The notes beneath the pieces are model-generated. The model did not search any database. It worked only from the letters and a program-made list of their open reading frames with translations, and had not been told where the DNA came from. DNA of 64,000 nucleotides, taken from assembly GCF_000237925.1 (NCBI RefSeq), contig NC_031497.1, positions 19,737,828 to 19,801,827 of the forward strand. The letters run 5' to 3'. Below are positions 32,664 to 43,700 of this stretch, piece after piece (position 1 is the stretch's first letter; every line of letters starts with the position of its first letter). The DNA comes from Schistosoma mansoni (taxonomy: Eukaryota > Platyhelminthes > Trematoda > Strigeidida > Schistosomatidae). The translations under genes and the position numbers were made by a program.

Positions 32664-32737
32664 TTATTCATTGTTCTGCTCGTTCAGATCGCGTAGAGCT
32701 TCTTCATCCTTTTTCAGTGTGTTTACTCTTTGTAGCC
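32664..32737 (-). CDS. Terminal coding exon of an unidentified gene
   Basis: A strong acceptor (TTGTTTTTCTATTGCAG) is followed by GG and then LQRVNTLKKDEEALRDLNEQ NNE and TAA at 32664-32666. The stop overlaps an AATAAA signal. The 3' splice site and the polyadenylation signal make this a last exon. It needs a phase 1 donor upstream. The nearest same-strand exons are at 33181-33563, on the far side of the 200-N gap, and may be the same gene. Confidence 0.55.
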
Positions 32738-32832
32738 CTGCAATAGAAAAACAAACTCGCATTAGAAACGTCGCATGGAATGATTTATTATACCATTACA
32801 AGATTCAGGAATAGTTTGACTCTCATTTGCTT

Positions 32833-33032
32833 NNNNNNNNNNNNNNNNNNNNNNNNNNNNNNNNNNNNNNNNNNNNNNNNNNNNNNNNNNNNNNNNNNNN
32901 NNNNNNNNNNNNNNNNNNNNNNNNNNNNNNNNNNNNNNNNNNNNNNNNNNNNNNNNNNNNNNNNNNNNNNNNNNNNNNNNNNNNNNNNNNNNNNNNNNNN
33001 NNNNNNNNNNNNNNNNNNNNNNNNNNNNNNNN
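32833..33032. other. Assembly gap, exactly 200 N
   Basis: A round-number N run usually marks a join of unknown size made by a scaffolder. It separates the terminal exon at 32664 from the exons at 33181-33563. Confidence 0.99.
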
Positions 33033-33180
33033 AAAATGTAATGAAGAAGAACGTTACTATATCTAGGAAACTTGTTTTGCACAAGGTACTTGAAGCTGAA
33101 CTTACGGTTATATCCTTAAACACGGAAGACTCTACCTATAGATAACCGGAAAACAATAATCACTTTGAAGTCGTACGTAC

Positions 33181-33563
33181 GTGTTCTTTCTTCCGTCGAT
33201 GACGCTTCTGTACTTTGTCTCTCATGTCGTGAAAATAACTTTGTGTAGCCATGTCACATAGTTTCGCAAGGTCTTTCTCAGTGACAGATGACGACAGGGA
33301 TCGATTAGTAAGTGCACCTGAAGTTTAAAAACCTTATTTATCTTACTTCGTACGCAGCCATAAAACCAGCACTTCTGAATCGCTCGTTTTGATGAAGTAC
33401 CAAGTAGCGTGAAATTAATGGCGACTTCAGGTTTCATGATGGAGGTTTGAGGATCATCATTCATTAAACGCGTCAACATGGCCATCTGTAATAGGAATGA
33501 AGGATAAAAATCATGTTGTGTGCTTACAAATCTGTCCCTCACGTGCAGGCGAAAAAGCGACAT
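33181..33563 (-). CDS. Unidentified small host gene with three tiny-intron exons
   Basis: Exon 1 is 33563-33543 (MSLFRLH), then a 57-base intron (GTGAGG...TATTACAG). Exon 2 is 33485-33347 (MAMLTRLMNDDPQTSIMKPE, VAINFTLLGTSSKRAIQKC, WFYGCVR), then a 29-base intron (GTAAGA...ACTTCAG). Exon 3 is 33317-33181 (ALTNRSLSSSVTEKDLAKLC, DMATQSYFHDMRDKVQKRHR, RKKEH), ending at a GTACGT donor. All phases agree (0, then 1 with a serine built across the junction, then 0). The C-terminal part is strongly basic. A possible 30-base exon follows at 33135-33106 (VESSVFKDIT, GTAAGT after it). I do not recognise the family. The last exon may be 32664-32737. Confidence 0.6.
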
Positions 33564-34690
33564 TTCCCCTTTATTTACGCTTTCGTCTGACTCTCAATTG
33601 CTTCAATTACAGTTTATAAACAACTACCAACACCCATGTTCATCACTACCATAATAGGGGAGGCGAGTCATATGTAAAGTATTTTACAGCTTGTTTTTGC
33701 TTGAAACTATAGTTTCAGTCCAATTTTTGACTCGATAAATGATGAATTTCACTTACCTGAGTTTGCATTGTTACAAATTACCAAATAAGGCCGACTAAAC
33801 ATTCATTCAGGTTGTCAGCTCCAAATACGTCAGGCAACCAATAGACTGCAATAAACGCCATGTAACACGCATAAATATTACAAAAATTAACATGTGACGG
33901 AAAAATATTTTGATTAGCCGATAAAAAACGACATTAAAAACCCGCGACAACATGTAACACATAAGCGAGAATCAATGACATGACTTTTCGACCATGCCAT
34001 GTACAGCTCGAATCCGAAGTTGAACCTGCCTGCACGACCTTGAGTCCCTCTGTTCAAGGTGAGCATTCCATGTTTGAAGAGCTCATAGTTGGTTGAGTAT
34101 AGGACAGTATTATGAAAAACACCAAACCAAACAAGTAAATTGGAATCATGGCTTCAAAACTCCGTAAAAGTGAACTTTTCCTTGTTCAACAGGCCTATTT
34201 AGGGGGTAGATATCGATTTTTGTAGAAAACCGCCAAGTACGTGAAGGCATCTACAATTACTTCGCTATAAAAGGTTATAAAACACATGACCACGCAATAA
34301 CATTCCTTATAAAATGCTAAGCTCTTTGCCTTTACGGTTGTACGAAGGCGTTTTGATGTTAACCGACGTAAATAAGATGGTTTAAGACAGCGAAACCAAA
34401 CTTTGTAAGCCGACAAAGTTTGGTTGATAAACTGTATTACATGATACTGGAAGGTGAGAACTCTCTTGTTTGTAAAAAAGAACTATGCGAAAACCATGGA
34501 AGTATGTTACTTCCAGACATATAAAGTCGTCTGACAGTATATAACAAGGTTTTGTCAGACCACTACACGAATAAGCTGATTATTTACAACCGTATAATAA
34601 ACGCTATAAGTATTCTTTTGCGTACAAAGTAATAAAATGAAAGAAGGAAGAACCATCAAACAAAATCAAATAATTTTGGTTTAGACCTAC
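33564..34690. other. Stretch without a recognisable gene
   Basis: AT-rich sequence between the unidentified gene and EXOSC6 exon 3. The open frame at 34195-34416 (minus) shows no domain and no convincing splice pair. Confidence 0.5.
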
Positions 34691-35019
34691 AAGCATGACA
34701 GAAGGTTCAATAGCGCTAAGAAGAAGTCGACTAAGCTTTTTTTCAATAGACGCTTGAACATCTTTCGGTAACCAGGACAAGAAAGACGCAAACTTAAGCA
34801 CTGCAACCAACTGGCTGTCTTGGCGCATCTATATCAGAGTCAGATTAACTGCTCGCAATACATGACTAGTATACCTCAGTAGGACCATTGACAGAACATG
34901 AGACTTTAATTTCACCTACTTCAATGTACGCGGAACCATCAGTAATAGGATTGGTTTCCAAACTGAAAACTTTATGTCGTTAGTAGAACTAATATAGCTT
35001 ACATATATCTGGAGGACAT
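34691..35019 (-). CDS. EXOSC6: EXOSC6/MTR3 exosome subunit, exons 1-3
   Basis: Exon 1 is taken as 35019-35003 (MSSRYI), then a 40-base intron with a TACTAAC branch site (GTAAGC...TTTTCAG). Exon 2 is 34962-34875 (LETNPITDGSAYIEVGEIKV, SCSVNGPTE), then a 46-base intron (GTATAC...GATATAG). Exon 3 is 34828-34691 (LVAVLKFASFLSWLPKDV, QASIEKKLSRLLLSAIEPSV, ML) with donor GTAGGT. GSAYxExGxxKVxCxVxGP and LxxAxEPxVxL are the N-terminal RNase PH-fold motifs of MTR3. A longer start from 35137 (MQSGCAKLVDPIDL) is open but in another frame across the first junction. The exon 3 end, in phase 0, continues exactly into HQFPRGKYEIV at 15212 on the plus strand, against ALEPAVRL-GRYPRAQLEV in human EXOSC6. Confidence 0.8.
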
Positions 35020-35589
35020 TTTTCAGCTTTCTTCTGGAAGGGTTAGACTTAATATATGAAAATACCTCCACTTTGTTCTCTGGTAGGAAATACTCTAAAT
35101 CAATAGGATCTACAAGCTTGGCACAACCGGACTGCATTTTGTAGCAATTCGCAACTAGTCAGCAGGGTATTTTGCGTACTAGAAGAGCATGCAGAGTAGC
35201 ATGAAGAGAGCTGAAAATGAAAGAAAAAAAATTAAATTCGAGGACCCAGAAAACGGAAACAATGTGCCCACATTTATTGAAGAAAATAACAGATAGGCAA
35301 TCAGTGACAATGAGATATGTAGATTGTTTAGACCGCGAAATCGAAATAACTACCTCTAACAAAAAAGCACTGTTTCAGTGTCTGCGATCCATTTATTAGG
35401 ACTAGGAATAAGTTTGCATTATATAGTTAACGTCTGTATCCTGGCAATCTTAACGAATATCTAGCAAACATTATGAGGCAGCCTGACAAATAAGAAGGAA
35501 AGTCGCAGTAAAGAATGCCTCATGTATGCAATCATTAGAAATTATAAATAAGCACAGTAAACAATCAGTTGGGCTGAAATCCAGTTAAC
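35020..35589. other. Presumed promoter/leader side of EXOSC6
   Basis: Nothing is recognised apart from a minus-strand frame at 35137-35005 overlapping exon 1. The 3' end of LINE B copy 3 begins at 35590. Confidence 0.4.
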
Positions 35590-38030
35590 AGTTTCAGTTT
35601 GGAAAGGACAGGAGGATTGATGGCCTGTGTTAGTCCTGGCAATGATGGTCTCTCAGTTGATACAACTTTCTTTTGAAAGAGTCGACGGATGGAGTCTTAA
35701 CTACATGCTGTGGTAATGAATTCCACTCGTTGATGATTCGATGGGAAAGTCGATAGTCAGCTGACAAGTAATTTGTCCTGGGCTTGTGAACTGTTTTGGA
35801 GTGTCCTCGTAGATCTTCAATTTTGGAAGACAAGAAAAATGAGGGCATATCATGTGCAAATTTATCACCAAGCAATTTGAAAACTGTAATCAAGTGGCCT
35901 CTGGTTCTTCGATATGACAACGGGAATAGGTTTAGCTTGGCAAGTCTAGCATCATACGGGAGCTTCGCTATTCCGAGAACTAGCTGAATTGCTATTCTCT
36001 GAACCTTTTCCAAAAGCTTACTGTCTTTTTTAAGCAGAGGCTAGTCGCTTGTATGCAGTACTCAAGTTTAAGACGCACGAACACTGTATACAAAGTCAAA
36101 AACGTCTTAGTTTCTACATGACTAAAAGCCCTACGTATTGACCATAAAGTTCCAAAAACTTTGGCAGCTATTGCACGGCAGTGTGCAGTAGTCTTTAAAT
36201 CTTGGCTAACGATGACTCCTAAGTCATTGTGTGTCTGGACAACAGGTAACTCAGTGTTATTCATCGTGTATGTATATGTACCTTGATGACCGATATGCAT
36301 CGCAATACACTTGGAAGTATTTATCGGCAACTGCCTGGTTTGAGACCATTCAGATAATTTCTCCCGGTCATTTTGGAGTTCTGAGATGTCACTCTTACTT
36401 TGTATCGCCTCCATATCTTGACATCGTCAGCATATAGCAAGACCGATGATAATAGTAAACGAGGAAGGTCATTTACGTACAAAAGGAATAACACTGGCCC
36501 CAAAGCTGTACCCTGGGGGGCTCCACGAAGCACAGTTTCCCAGCTAAACGACTTGGAGTTCATCCTTACTCTTTGTTGGCGCCCAACTAGGAAGCCTTTT
36601 ATTCACATCAATAGATTGCCTCCAATCCCGACAATTCTTGGCTAATATAACAGCCGATTGTGCGGAACTTTATCAGAAGCTTTGCTGAAATCGATGTAGG
36701 CTACGCCTGCAGGTAACTTTTGGTCCTTAAGAGCGCACCGGCTTTCACGAGTGACTAATAAATTAGTGAGACAAGAATAACCTATTCTGAAACCATGCGG
36801 CTTCTCCGGAAGGATCCGGTTTTCATCGAGGTATTTAAACAACTCCTTCCGAATGATCTTTCCTAAGATTTTAACAACCACACTAGATAGGTTAATCGTT
36901 CGGTAATTCTCAGATTTATGTTTCGTACCTCTTTCGAAGACAGGACTTGTTATGGCATTCTTCCAGTCTTTTGGTAAACGACCCTGGGTTACGGATAGAT
37001 TAAAACATATACTTAAAGGGTTCGCAACGAAGTTAGATAATCTTTTTAGTAGCCTAGGATGCAATTCATCGGGCCCTGTGGATTTACCTATGTCAAGCTT
37101 ATTGAGCAGACATTGAGTTCTTTAATGGTCACACTGTCCAGTGTTTGTGTGGAGGGATTTGCATGGACTGGTGGGAAGGGTGTTTCTATGGTATATACAT
37201 TGCTAGAGTAGTAGGCGGTGCTGTTTCTCCATAGTGAAGGAATGTTTCCTCTTCTTTTTGTCCTTTGGTTTATATAGGGATACAAGCGTTTAGGACATTC
37301 TACGGATTCCTTAACAATTTTATCTTCGTACGGCTTTCTAGACATACAGAGGGTCGAGCCACAGGTATTCCGAGTTGTTCGATACTGAGGTTTTGTCTCA
37401 TCAATCCTTAGTAGCCTAAATCTATCTCAGATTTTTCTTCTCTTACAGGGAAGGATGCAAATCTCCCTACTGAATCATCGTGGAGTTTTTCGGCCCCCTA
37501 GGTGTAGTCCAAGTGATGTGGGGTGCGGTAACTTTTAAGTATAAATTTCGAAATACGTCCCAAGCCGTTTCAATTAAGGACTATGGGTATGTTGTCCAAT
37601 CTACTGACGATGCTGAGTGCATGATGTCTTGTATGTTTGCTTTCCAGACGTTAGGTCTGGATTGAGCTGACGCGTGCTCGTGATTGACAGTTATATGGAA
37701 GTCAAAAGTAAAAACTGCATGATCATTTTACCTAGGGGTGGCGTTTAATCGAAGTTCGCAACGTCATCCTCATAGTGAGTCAATATAAGATCTAGTAAGG
37801 ATGATTCACAGCCCAGGTAGTACCTGGTCGCTTCTGTCACATGTTGCACTAGGGCGCATGTGCTAACCGCATCAAGCAGTTCCTGCTCGAAGGAATTATC
37901 TGACGATTCAGTTTGCACATTTTCCCGGTCTACCATGGGTGTGTTAAAGTCCCCTAGCATGAGACATCGACCACTTTGTGACCAAGTATTCAGACTGCTC
38001 GCAATGTTTGCATACTAAATATCCGTTTGC
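35590..38030 (-). mobile_element. CR1-like LINE 'B', copy 3, with 3' end
   Basis: On the minus strand it runs from the late endonuclease (MLGDFNTPMVDRENV at 37960) through the reverse transcriptase (VAYIDFSKASDKVPHNRLLY, LRGAPQGTALGPVLFLLYVN, YADD at about 36440) and the C-terminal region (LPINTSKCIAMHIGHQGTYT, AKLPYDARLAKLNLFPLSYR, SFKRKLYQLRDHHCQD) to the 3' end at 35590. From 36200 outward it is copy for copy the same as LINE B copy 1. Several stops are shared with that copy, so it is inactive. Confidence 0.85.
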
Positions 38031-38876
38031 ACCTAAAAGCACACGAAAATGTAGTTTAAGATCATTTCAAATGTATTTTCGTCTTTTATAGTGCAAACAT
38101 TGCATTCGTCTATTAGAAATTGAACACTGGAAGGCTGCCATTACACTCTCTTCACTGAAGATCGTACTCAATATCAGTAGATAAAATAAAACACAACTTT
38201 AGGGGCCGCCTATAAAAAGTGGCAGTAAAATGTCAAGTGCCATCTGTCAAGCTTCCAGTTGCCGAAATGATGCGGCTGGTTTAAGTTAACAGCTTAGATG
38301 GCTGATGCTGAACATACTTTTTACAGAACGTATTCAATGAGTTTGGACATGTAAAATGAAGGCAGTTGAGTTTCCTTTCAGGCTACGTATATATAGCATT
38401 TGTACGAACCCAATAGATTCGGTTTCGTTAGGTTGGGTGTTTTTAATGGTCATTTATCTGTATCCAGGATTTCAGAAGATAATGTTTATATTTAGAAGCA
38501 ATTATTTACCTCCCTTGTTTCATTTCATGACTTTATTGTATAAACAGGCAGTATAGAGTCATATGTCAGTCCAGAATTAAATGATGCTCTTCAGGCCTAG
38601 CATAATCTTTAAACTAAACTTCGGCCTTAACAAACTTATGTTTCACGTGATATTTGCCAAGAAAGCTGTAGAGACTCGTATTCGAGAATTATTTGGAGCA
38701 GCGCAAGGAATACAAATGTACCAAATACAAGTCAGAATCGCTGTGAATCAAAATTTTCTAATAAATCAATCCTTATCAGATTTCTCATGTCATTCCACAG
38801 ATAAAGGTTGTCCTAATGATTCACACATTTCCGACGGAAATTCTCATGTAAATGAGACTAACATGTTGGACGAATC
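36200..38876 (-). repeat. Right arm of the large inverted repeat
   Basis: This is the reverse complement of 9547-12222 (paired coordinates sum to 48423). At 38876 similarity stops within GACGAATC, and beyond it the right side goes on to the M6-like gene. At the inner end LINE B continues without a break to 35590, whereas the left arm falls into N. Two differences near 38856-38858 and one base near 36238 are the only ones I found. Confidence 0.95.
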
Positions 38877-39141
38877 AAATCTTGATCAGAAATCTGATGG
38901 TATTTAGGTATATTCTGGTTTTTCTAATTGTCCATTATTCTGCGATAGGGTTCTTAACAAATTTGATGAAAATATTACAGAAGTATCAAGCCGTGATGAT
39001 GCTATATCAAATGTTATTTGTCCTCATAATGTACTTGGAAATCTTGATCATTGTGAAGTATGAGTTCCTAATGAATTCAAATGAAATAGCAGTTCGGATG
39101 AAGGAGCTTTTTTCGTTACTTGCGCTTCAAATGACCTTTAG

Positions 39142-39589
39142 ATAGATAAAGGAAGCTGTCTTGGTCGTGTTCCTTATAACTCGGTGATTGGATTCATTCT
39201 AGTATTTGTTGGAGGCGGTGTTCTGTGTGGTACAATTTGTTCTGGAATATCACGTCTCGATACATACTTTCGGTTGTATTTTTTTCCTGTTCACTCTTTA
39301 CCTTATCTAAGAATAGTTGCAGTTGTGAATGAGGCAGTCGCCGGTCTACTCGCTTTTCCTATACTAATTTTCTCAACACTTGTGAATAATGCTACTCGTG
39401 GCCTCATCTATCGTGGTGATCGCTACATCATGGGTGGGCGTTGTTCAGCAGCTCTGTTCATGTGCACCATATATGTAACCATAATTGTATGGTTAATATT
39501 TCTGACATTCCTTGTTGTTCCTACATTTTGTTGGGCAATGTTCAACTCGATTTGTACTGCTGAGTTAGCTGATGTTTGGCATAAACCAG
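39142..39589 (+). CDS. Proteolipid/M6-family membrane protein, exon with TM1-TM3
   Basis: M6/PLP proteins are four-span membrane glycoproteins of neurons and other polarised cells, involved in membrane shape and process growth. After a TTTAG acceptor at 39141 the frame reads IDKGSCLGRVPYNSVIGF, ILVFVGGGVLCGTI (TM1), RIVAVVNEAVAGLLAFPILI (TM2), GGRCSAALFMCTIYVTIIVW, LIFLTFLVVPTFCWAMFNSI (TM3) and CTAELADVWHKP. The start aligns with CLGGVPYASLIATILCFSGV of vertebrate M6A, and CxSAxF...FNxxC with its TM3 border. Vertebrate relatives also split a tiny first exon just before this point, so the first exon should be upstream. The donor is probably GTGTTA at 39590; the exact base is not certain. Confidence 0.8.
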
Positions 39590-40177
39590 GTGTTAGATCC
39601 ATTTTGCAAGTGAAAATCCCTCCATGCATACATTTGTGATTTCTTCCTTACGTGTTCTTTATTTGTATATGTCGTTAACATTTTTGATGCTAACTAAGAC
39701 TGTAACGTTCAATTTTCTTGGTTTTACTATTGTTTTTTATTGAGTCTCTATGTTCCTTACTGAGCTGTATCTAGTTTGTTTTAATTGCTATTATTCTGGC
39801 GTCTGCCATATTGGCTGCTCGCTATTTGATTTTGCGGTTGATTTTAACTTGGATCGTGCATTTTTGGTTGTAATTTGGAGCACTTCCCCAGAAATCAAAC
39901 CACTTTGTGTTATAAAAAAGCCGCTCAAACGAAATCTTACTTGATCTATCCAGAAAGGATAGAATAACGCTTATCTTTTAGTGTTTTTGGTAATTTTCAT
40001 ATATTCTTATCACTTTGCTATTTATTGTAATTTAGATTGAATATCTTTGGTATCAATTGTTGGTTGAATAACCGGGTGGTAATATTTGTTTAGGTAAATT
40101 TGTACATTTGTATATATGATGAAATTTAGAACCGTGTTACCCAAAATACCTTGTTCTGATTTAGACTGGGGCACGAG

Positions 40178-40797
40178 TGTATGAAACTATTCCTCGGTTA
40201 TTCGGCCACATCCAGACCTATTGGAAGCTAGGTGTGGATCTTACACCAGGTGCACGACGTTCTGGTCCTGATGGCCGTGTTGCTCCTTCTCTGTCAGAGT
40301 TACGAGATCGTAAAGATTATCTTATGGAAACGTATACAGCTCGTCTCGCCTACTATTATCAAAATCTCAATTTGGGCTATAATCCTTCCGATCCTCAGAA
40401 CGGCTTCAGACCTCCTTTCGTTAATCTGGGAAACTCACCCAATCTACCAAATTATCACGACAATCGATATTATTCTCCTGATTTCAACTACATTTTTAAC
40501 TTGACACATTATGGTGTTTATATCAAACCATGGATGTATGTTGAGTCACTGAATTATCGTGAAGCTATTACTTCTCTGAGTGAATTTACAAGATTTTGTG
40601 ACGAAGTTATGATAGTGGGTCCACTTTTTGCTTGTTCACTTGGCGGTGCTGTTTTCGTTCTACTTGGTTGGACTCTATTTGTTGGCTCATTGTCAGCCTA
40701 TTATACTCGAATAAAATTGACAAAAGAACTGACAGATTTCAAACAGTGCATTGCATTAAGGTCACCCAAAAACCATGATCCATCAGCTTATTTTTAA
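40178..40797 (+). CDS. Proteolipid/M6-family membrane protein, last exon with long loop and TM4
   Basis: The frame reads VYETIPRLFGHIQTYWKLGV, DLTPGARRSGPDGRVAPSLS, an aromatic and proline-rich stretch (NPSDPQNGFRPPFVN), YGVYIKPWMYVESLNYREAI, FTRFCDEVMIVGPLFACSLG, GAVFVLLGWTLFVGSLSAYY (TM4) and a cytoplasmic tail ending HDPSAYF before TAA. TM4 with a short tail is the family plan. The second outer loop, about 190 residues, is several times longer than in vertebrate M6/PLP. The acceptor is either TTTAG at 40164 or ACGAG at 40177; phase with the previous donor favours the latter. Confidence 0.75.
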
Positions 40798-43700
40798 ATA
40801 GCAGAATCCCTACCTATTATTATTAGTACATAAAAATCTTGGTGTTGTAGACAATAAGAGACAATATTTATGACGTTGATTAGTTTGTTTTAAAAGCAAA
40901 GTAGTAAAAATGCATTTTTTCAATAGACAGAAGGATAAATTGGGAGGAGTGGGCATGGAAAAGAGGTTGAAAAGAAAAGAGGAATATAGCAATGATCATG
41001 GTTTGTTTAAATTATTTTCTAATTTTATTTCTCATATCATTATTTTTTTATCCGCACCATGAAGTCAATTCTAGTGGGTTCTTTAGTCATTGTGAGAAAT
41101 ATGTTTTAAATAAGGCCTCATTATTTGCAACTTAAGGATATGAAGATCCAACATTACTTCGGGGAGGAGGATAGCGTGGAAAAGTCTGTGGTTCGAATTC
41201 TAGATCTCATTGGTTTAAGCACACACAATCGATAAGCTGAACAAATACAATCTCAGGAACGAGGTGAATCTGCTTCGATTTCGGTTGATCATTCTAATGC
41301 TAGTGAGTATAGAAAATACATACAGTACACAGTCGGACAAACACACGATTAGCACTGGGAGAAGTACAACTGATTACAGAGATTTGAATCTCCCTTTAAT
41401 CTGTGGCGGATGTGGTAAATGATGGGCTGATCTAAATACTAACCTACTGTATATTGAACGATAATCTTGGTATTACTGTCTTAACTTTCCTTCACGTCTG
41501 TGACTGACCATTTGAGAAAATATCCGTAAAAAGTTCAAGAACTGGGATGGGATCATTAACGTCTGGAATCCCGTTTCTCTCACTGAGTAGTGGTTTACCG
41601 GAATTCCCTACGAGGTGCAAAACATCAGCACCTATCGATACGACGTTAAAAAAACATGCCAGTTTACAGGCAAGATCAAATTGTTACAGAAGTTACATTT
41701 TGATAATGTAATAAGAGGACGAAGATTATCAGAACTTTGTGATATATTAGCGCAATACATTTCGAACAATCTGATCACACATGTACTTGTTAAGAACATT
41801 TATATACAAAAATGAAAGGTCAACTAGACTGAAATATCGATCAAAATTTATCAAAGAGACTAATTGCTTTAAATTTCTTAACAGAAGTTACAATTTCTAC
41901 TGTAGTTAATAACTCAGCTTGACTAATATCTTATAAGATATGAATGCAGATGGTTTTAGTAAGAAACATTGTCAATATCACAAGTGGCGCGCCTTATGAA
42001 GGTGGCGTTGCGACATGCAACTGATGATCGAGAATAGATCCATGCGAAGTTGTGGGCTTCTAGAAACTTCAATCTTATATCCCTCTGGAATATCTGAGGC
42101 TTTAATAGTAGTGCAGGACGAAGTCACCCGTGCCATATCTGTTTTCGGTGGTGCATCTCAAGGGGGCTGAAAAAGGGTGTAAGAAATAGAGAGGACAAGA
42201 AGCAGAGCACACAATATTCATGGAGGAATAGTTAAGGTATAACCACGTAGTCTATTTCTCTGTTATTAAGGTACTTATTAAGCAAGGGCATTCTAATATG
42301 TTGAAGAAAGTAAGTGTAAACAAGGTATGAGTGGATAAGGAACTATATAAATGAAGGTGGTTTGAAAAGAAGCTGAAAACAGTATTCTGATACACAAATG
42401 GCTGTCGCCCTTCTTTGTCGAAGCTATTTGAACCCTATTTTGCTCTTTGGTTTTATAGGGTATTGAGCAGGCTTCTTTTCTTGGCGAATAGTCTAATTTG
42501 CTTGTATTGAATTACTCGGTATGAAGTGAATCCAATTCAGAGTTTTAAACACGATTTAGAAAGATATTTTGCATAAATAAATCAGCATCAATACCGTTTG
42601 TTTGTGGCATCCCACTTGACATAACGAGCCGTAACTTAACATATTCTGCCCTACAGACACGGGTGGATTGAAGTTATCCCCCACCATCATGTTTGCTGGT
42701 CAATAACGCCATCCTCCCTCCTTTTGTGATGTTAGACTCTCTTATGTTTGTGGTCAATATGAATATCGTTTCAATCAAAGCACACAGTTGGAATACACTG
42801 TCTCTACTAGTTCCATGTCACAAGCAAATCAGATGGCTAAAACACTTTTATTATGAGTTAGACATCCATTTATATATTATATATAATACTGCTATGAAGA
42901 TAACTAATGGTATAGGCTGTAAGAGACAGGTCAGATTATATGTGGTTAAGAGATGGTGAGAACTAATAGCAAGTCAAAGGATATGAAATAGTAGATGGTT
43001 GTAGAATTTTCGGGGTCAGAAACGTAAGATATTGAGCAACTCACAAGAATTTCGGATATTTTTAGCTTCTTTTGACCGGCCTTAGTTGATAACCATCCAT
43101 ATGGTTAGTGAGTTATCTATCCACTTGTAATCCAAAAAATATAAAGACATGACATTTAGGAAGAATAATGTGGTTTTAACGATTGGAGAGATTTGGAATC
43201 TGAAAGTGAGGGTTAGGAGTAGAAGGCCATGGTTCGTAATCAATGAATAGTGGAAGAGGATAAACCAGTAATAAACCATACAGTAAACAGTCAATTTGCA
43301 AACTATCAATCAATTGTCTCGATCTTGACTATTCCTTCTTTAGCCTAAATGTTCACATTACAAACGTCAAGCGCTATATCACTGATGGTTGAAATATGAC
43401 GAGTTAAAATAGACAATGGTGTGAGTTCCAAGTAAGATTTTATAGATTAGGTGGTCACATCATGATAAATCTATAATTTTAGGCCTAGCATTATTATTGG
43501 AATAGCACTAGTAACTAAGTAGTCCATAAATTTTTAGTGTCCTTGGTGACGTTCATGGGATCTTGGGCTGTGAATGCCGAAAGGAAATGATTGAGGCCGT
43601 CATATTTAGGTGTTGTTACATGAAATTATTTGAGAGCTTGTGACTGATTAACATACGAAATGATAACCTTCGCCCACTCTTTGAAATTACGAAAATAGGC

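Noticed and set aside
33106-33135. A 30-base micro-exon (VESSVFKDIT) after exon 3 of the unidentified gene
   Set aside because: The splice-like ends (TATAG before, GTAAGT after) and phase are good, but so small an exon next to a gap is not enough. It is mentioned only inside the gene entry.
32762-33145. Open frames spanning the 200-N gap
   Set aside because: They are translations of N and carry no information.
34916-35137. A longer EXOSC6 start, MQSGCAKLVDPIDLEYF
   Set aside because: Its frame does not fit the acceptor of exon 2 across the 40-base intron that has a clear branch site. MSSRYI does.
36400-36645. Open frame on the plus strand (and its twin at 11778-12023 minus)
   Set aside because: It is antisense to the LINE B reverse transcriptase and has no family of its own.
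38852-39145. 97-codon frame before the M6 exon as N-terminus
   Set aside because: It is in a different frame from the M6 exon and begins with low-complexity hydrophobic text. The TTTAG acceptor at 39141 explains the exon start better.
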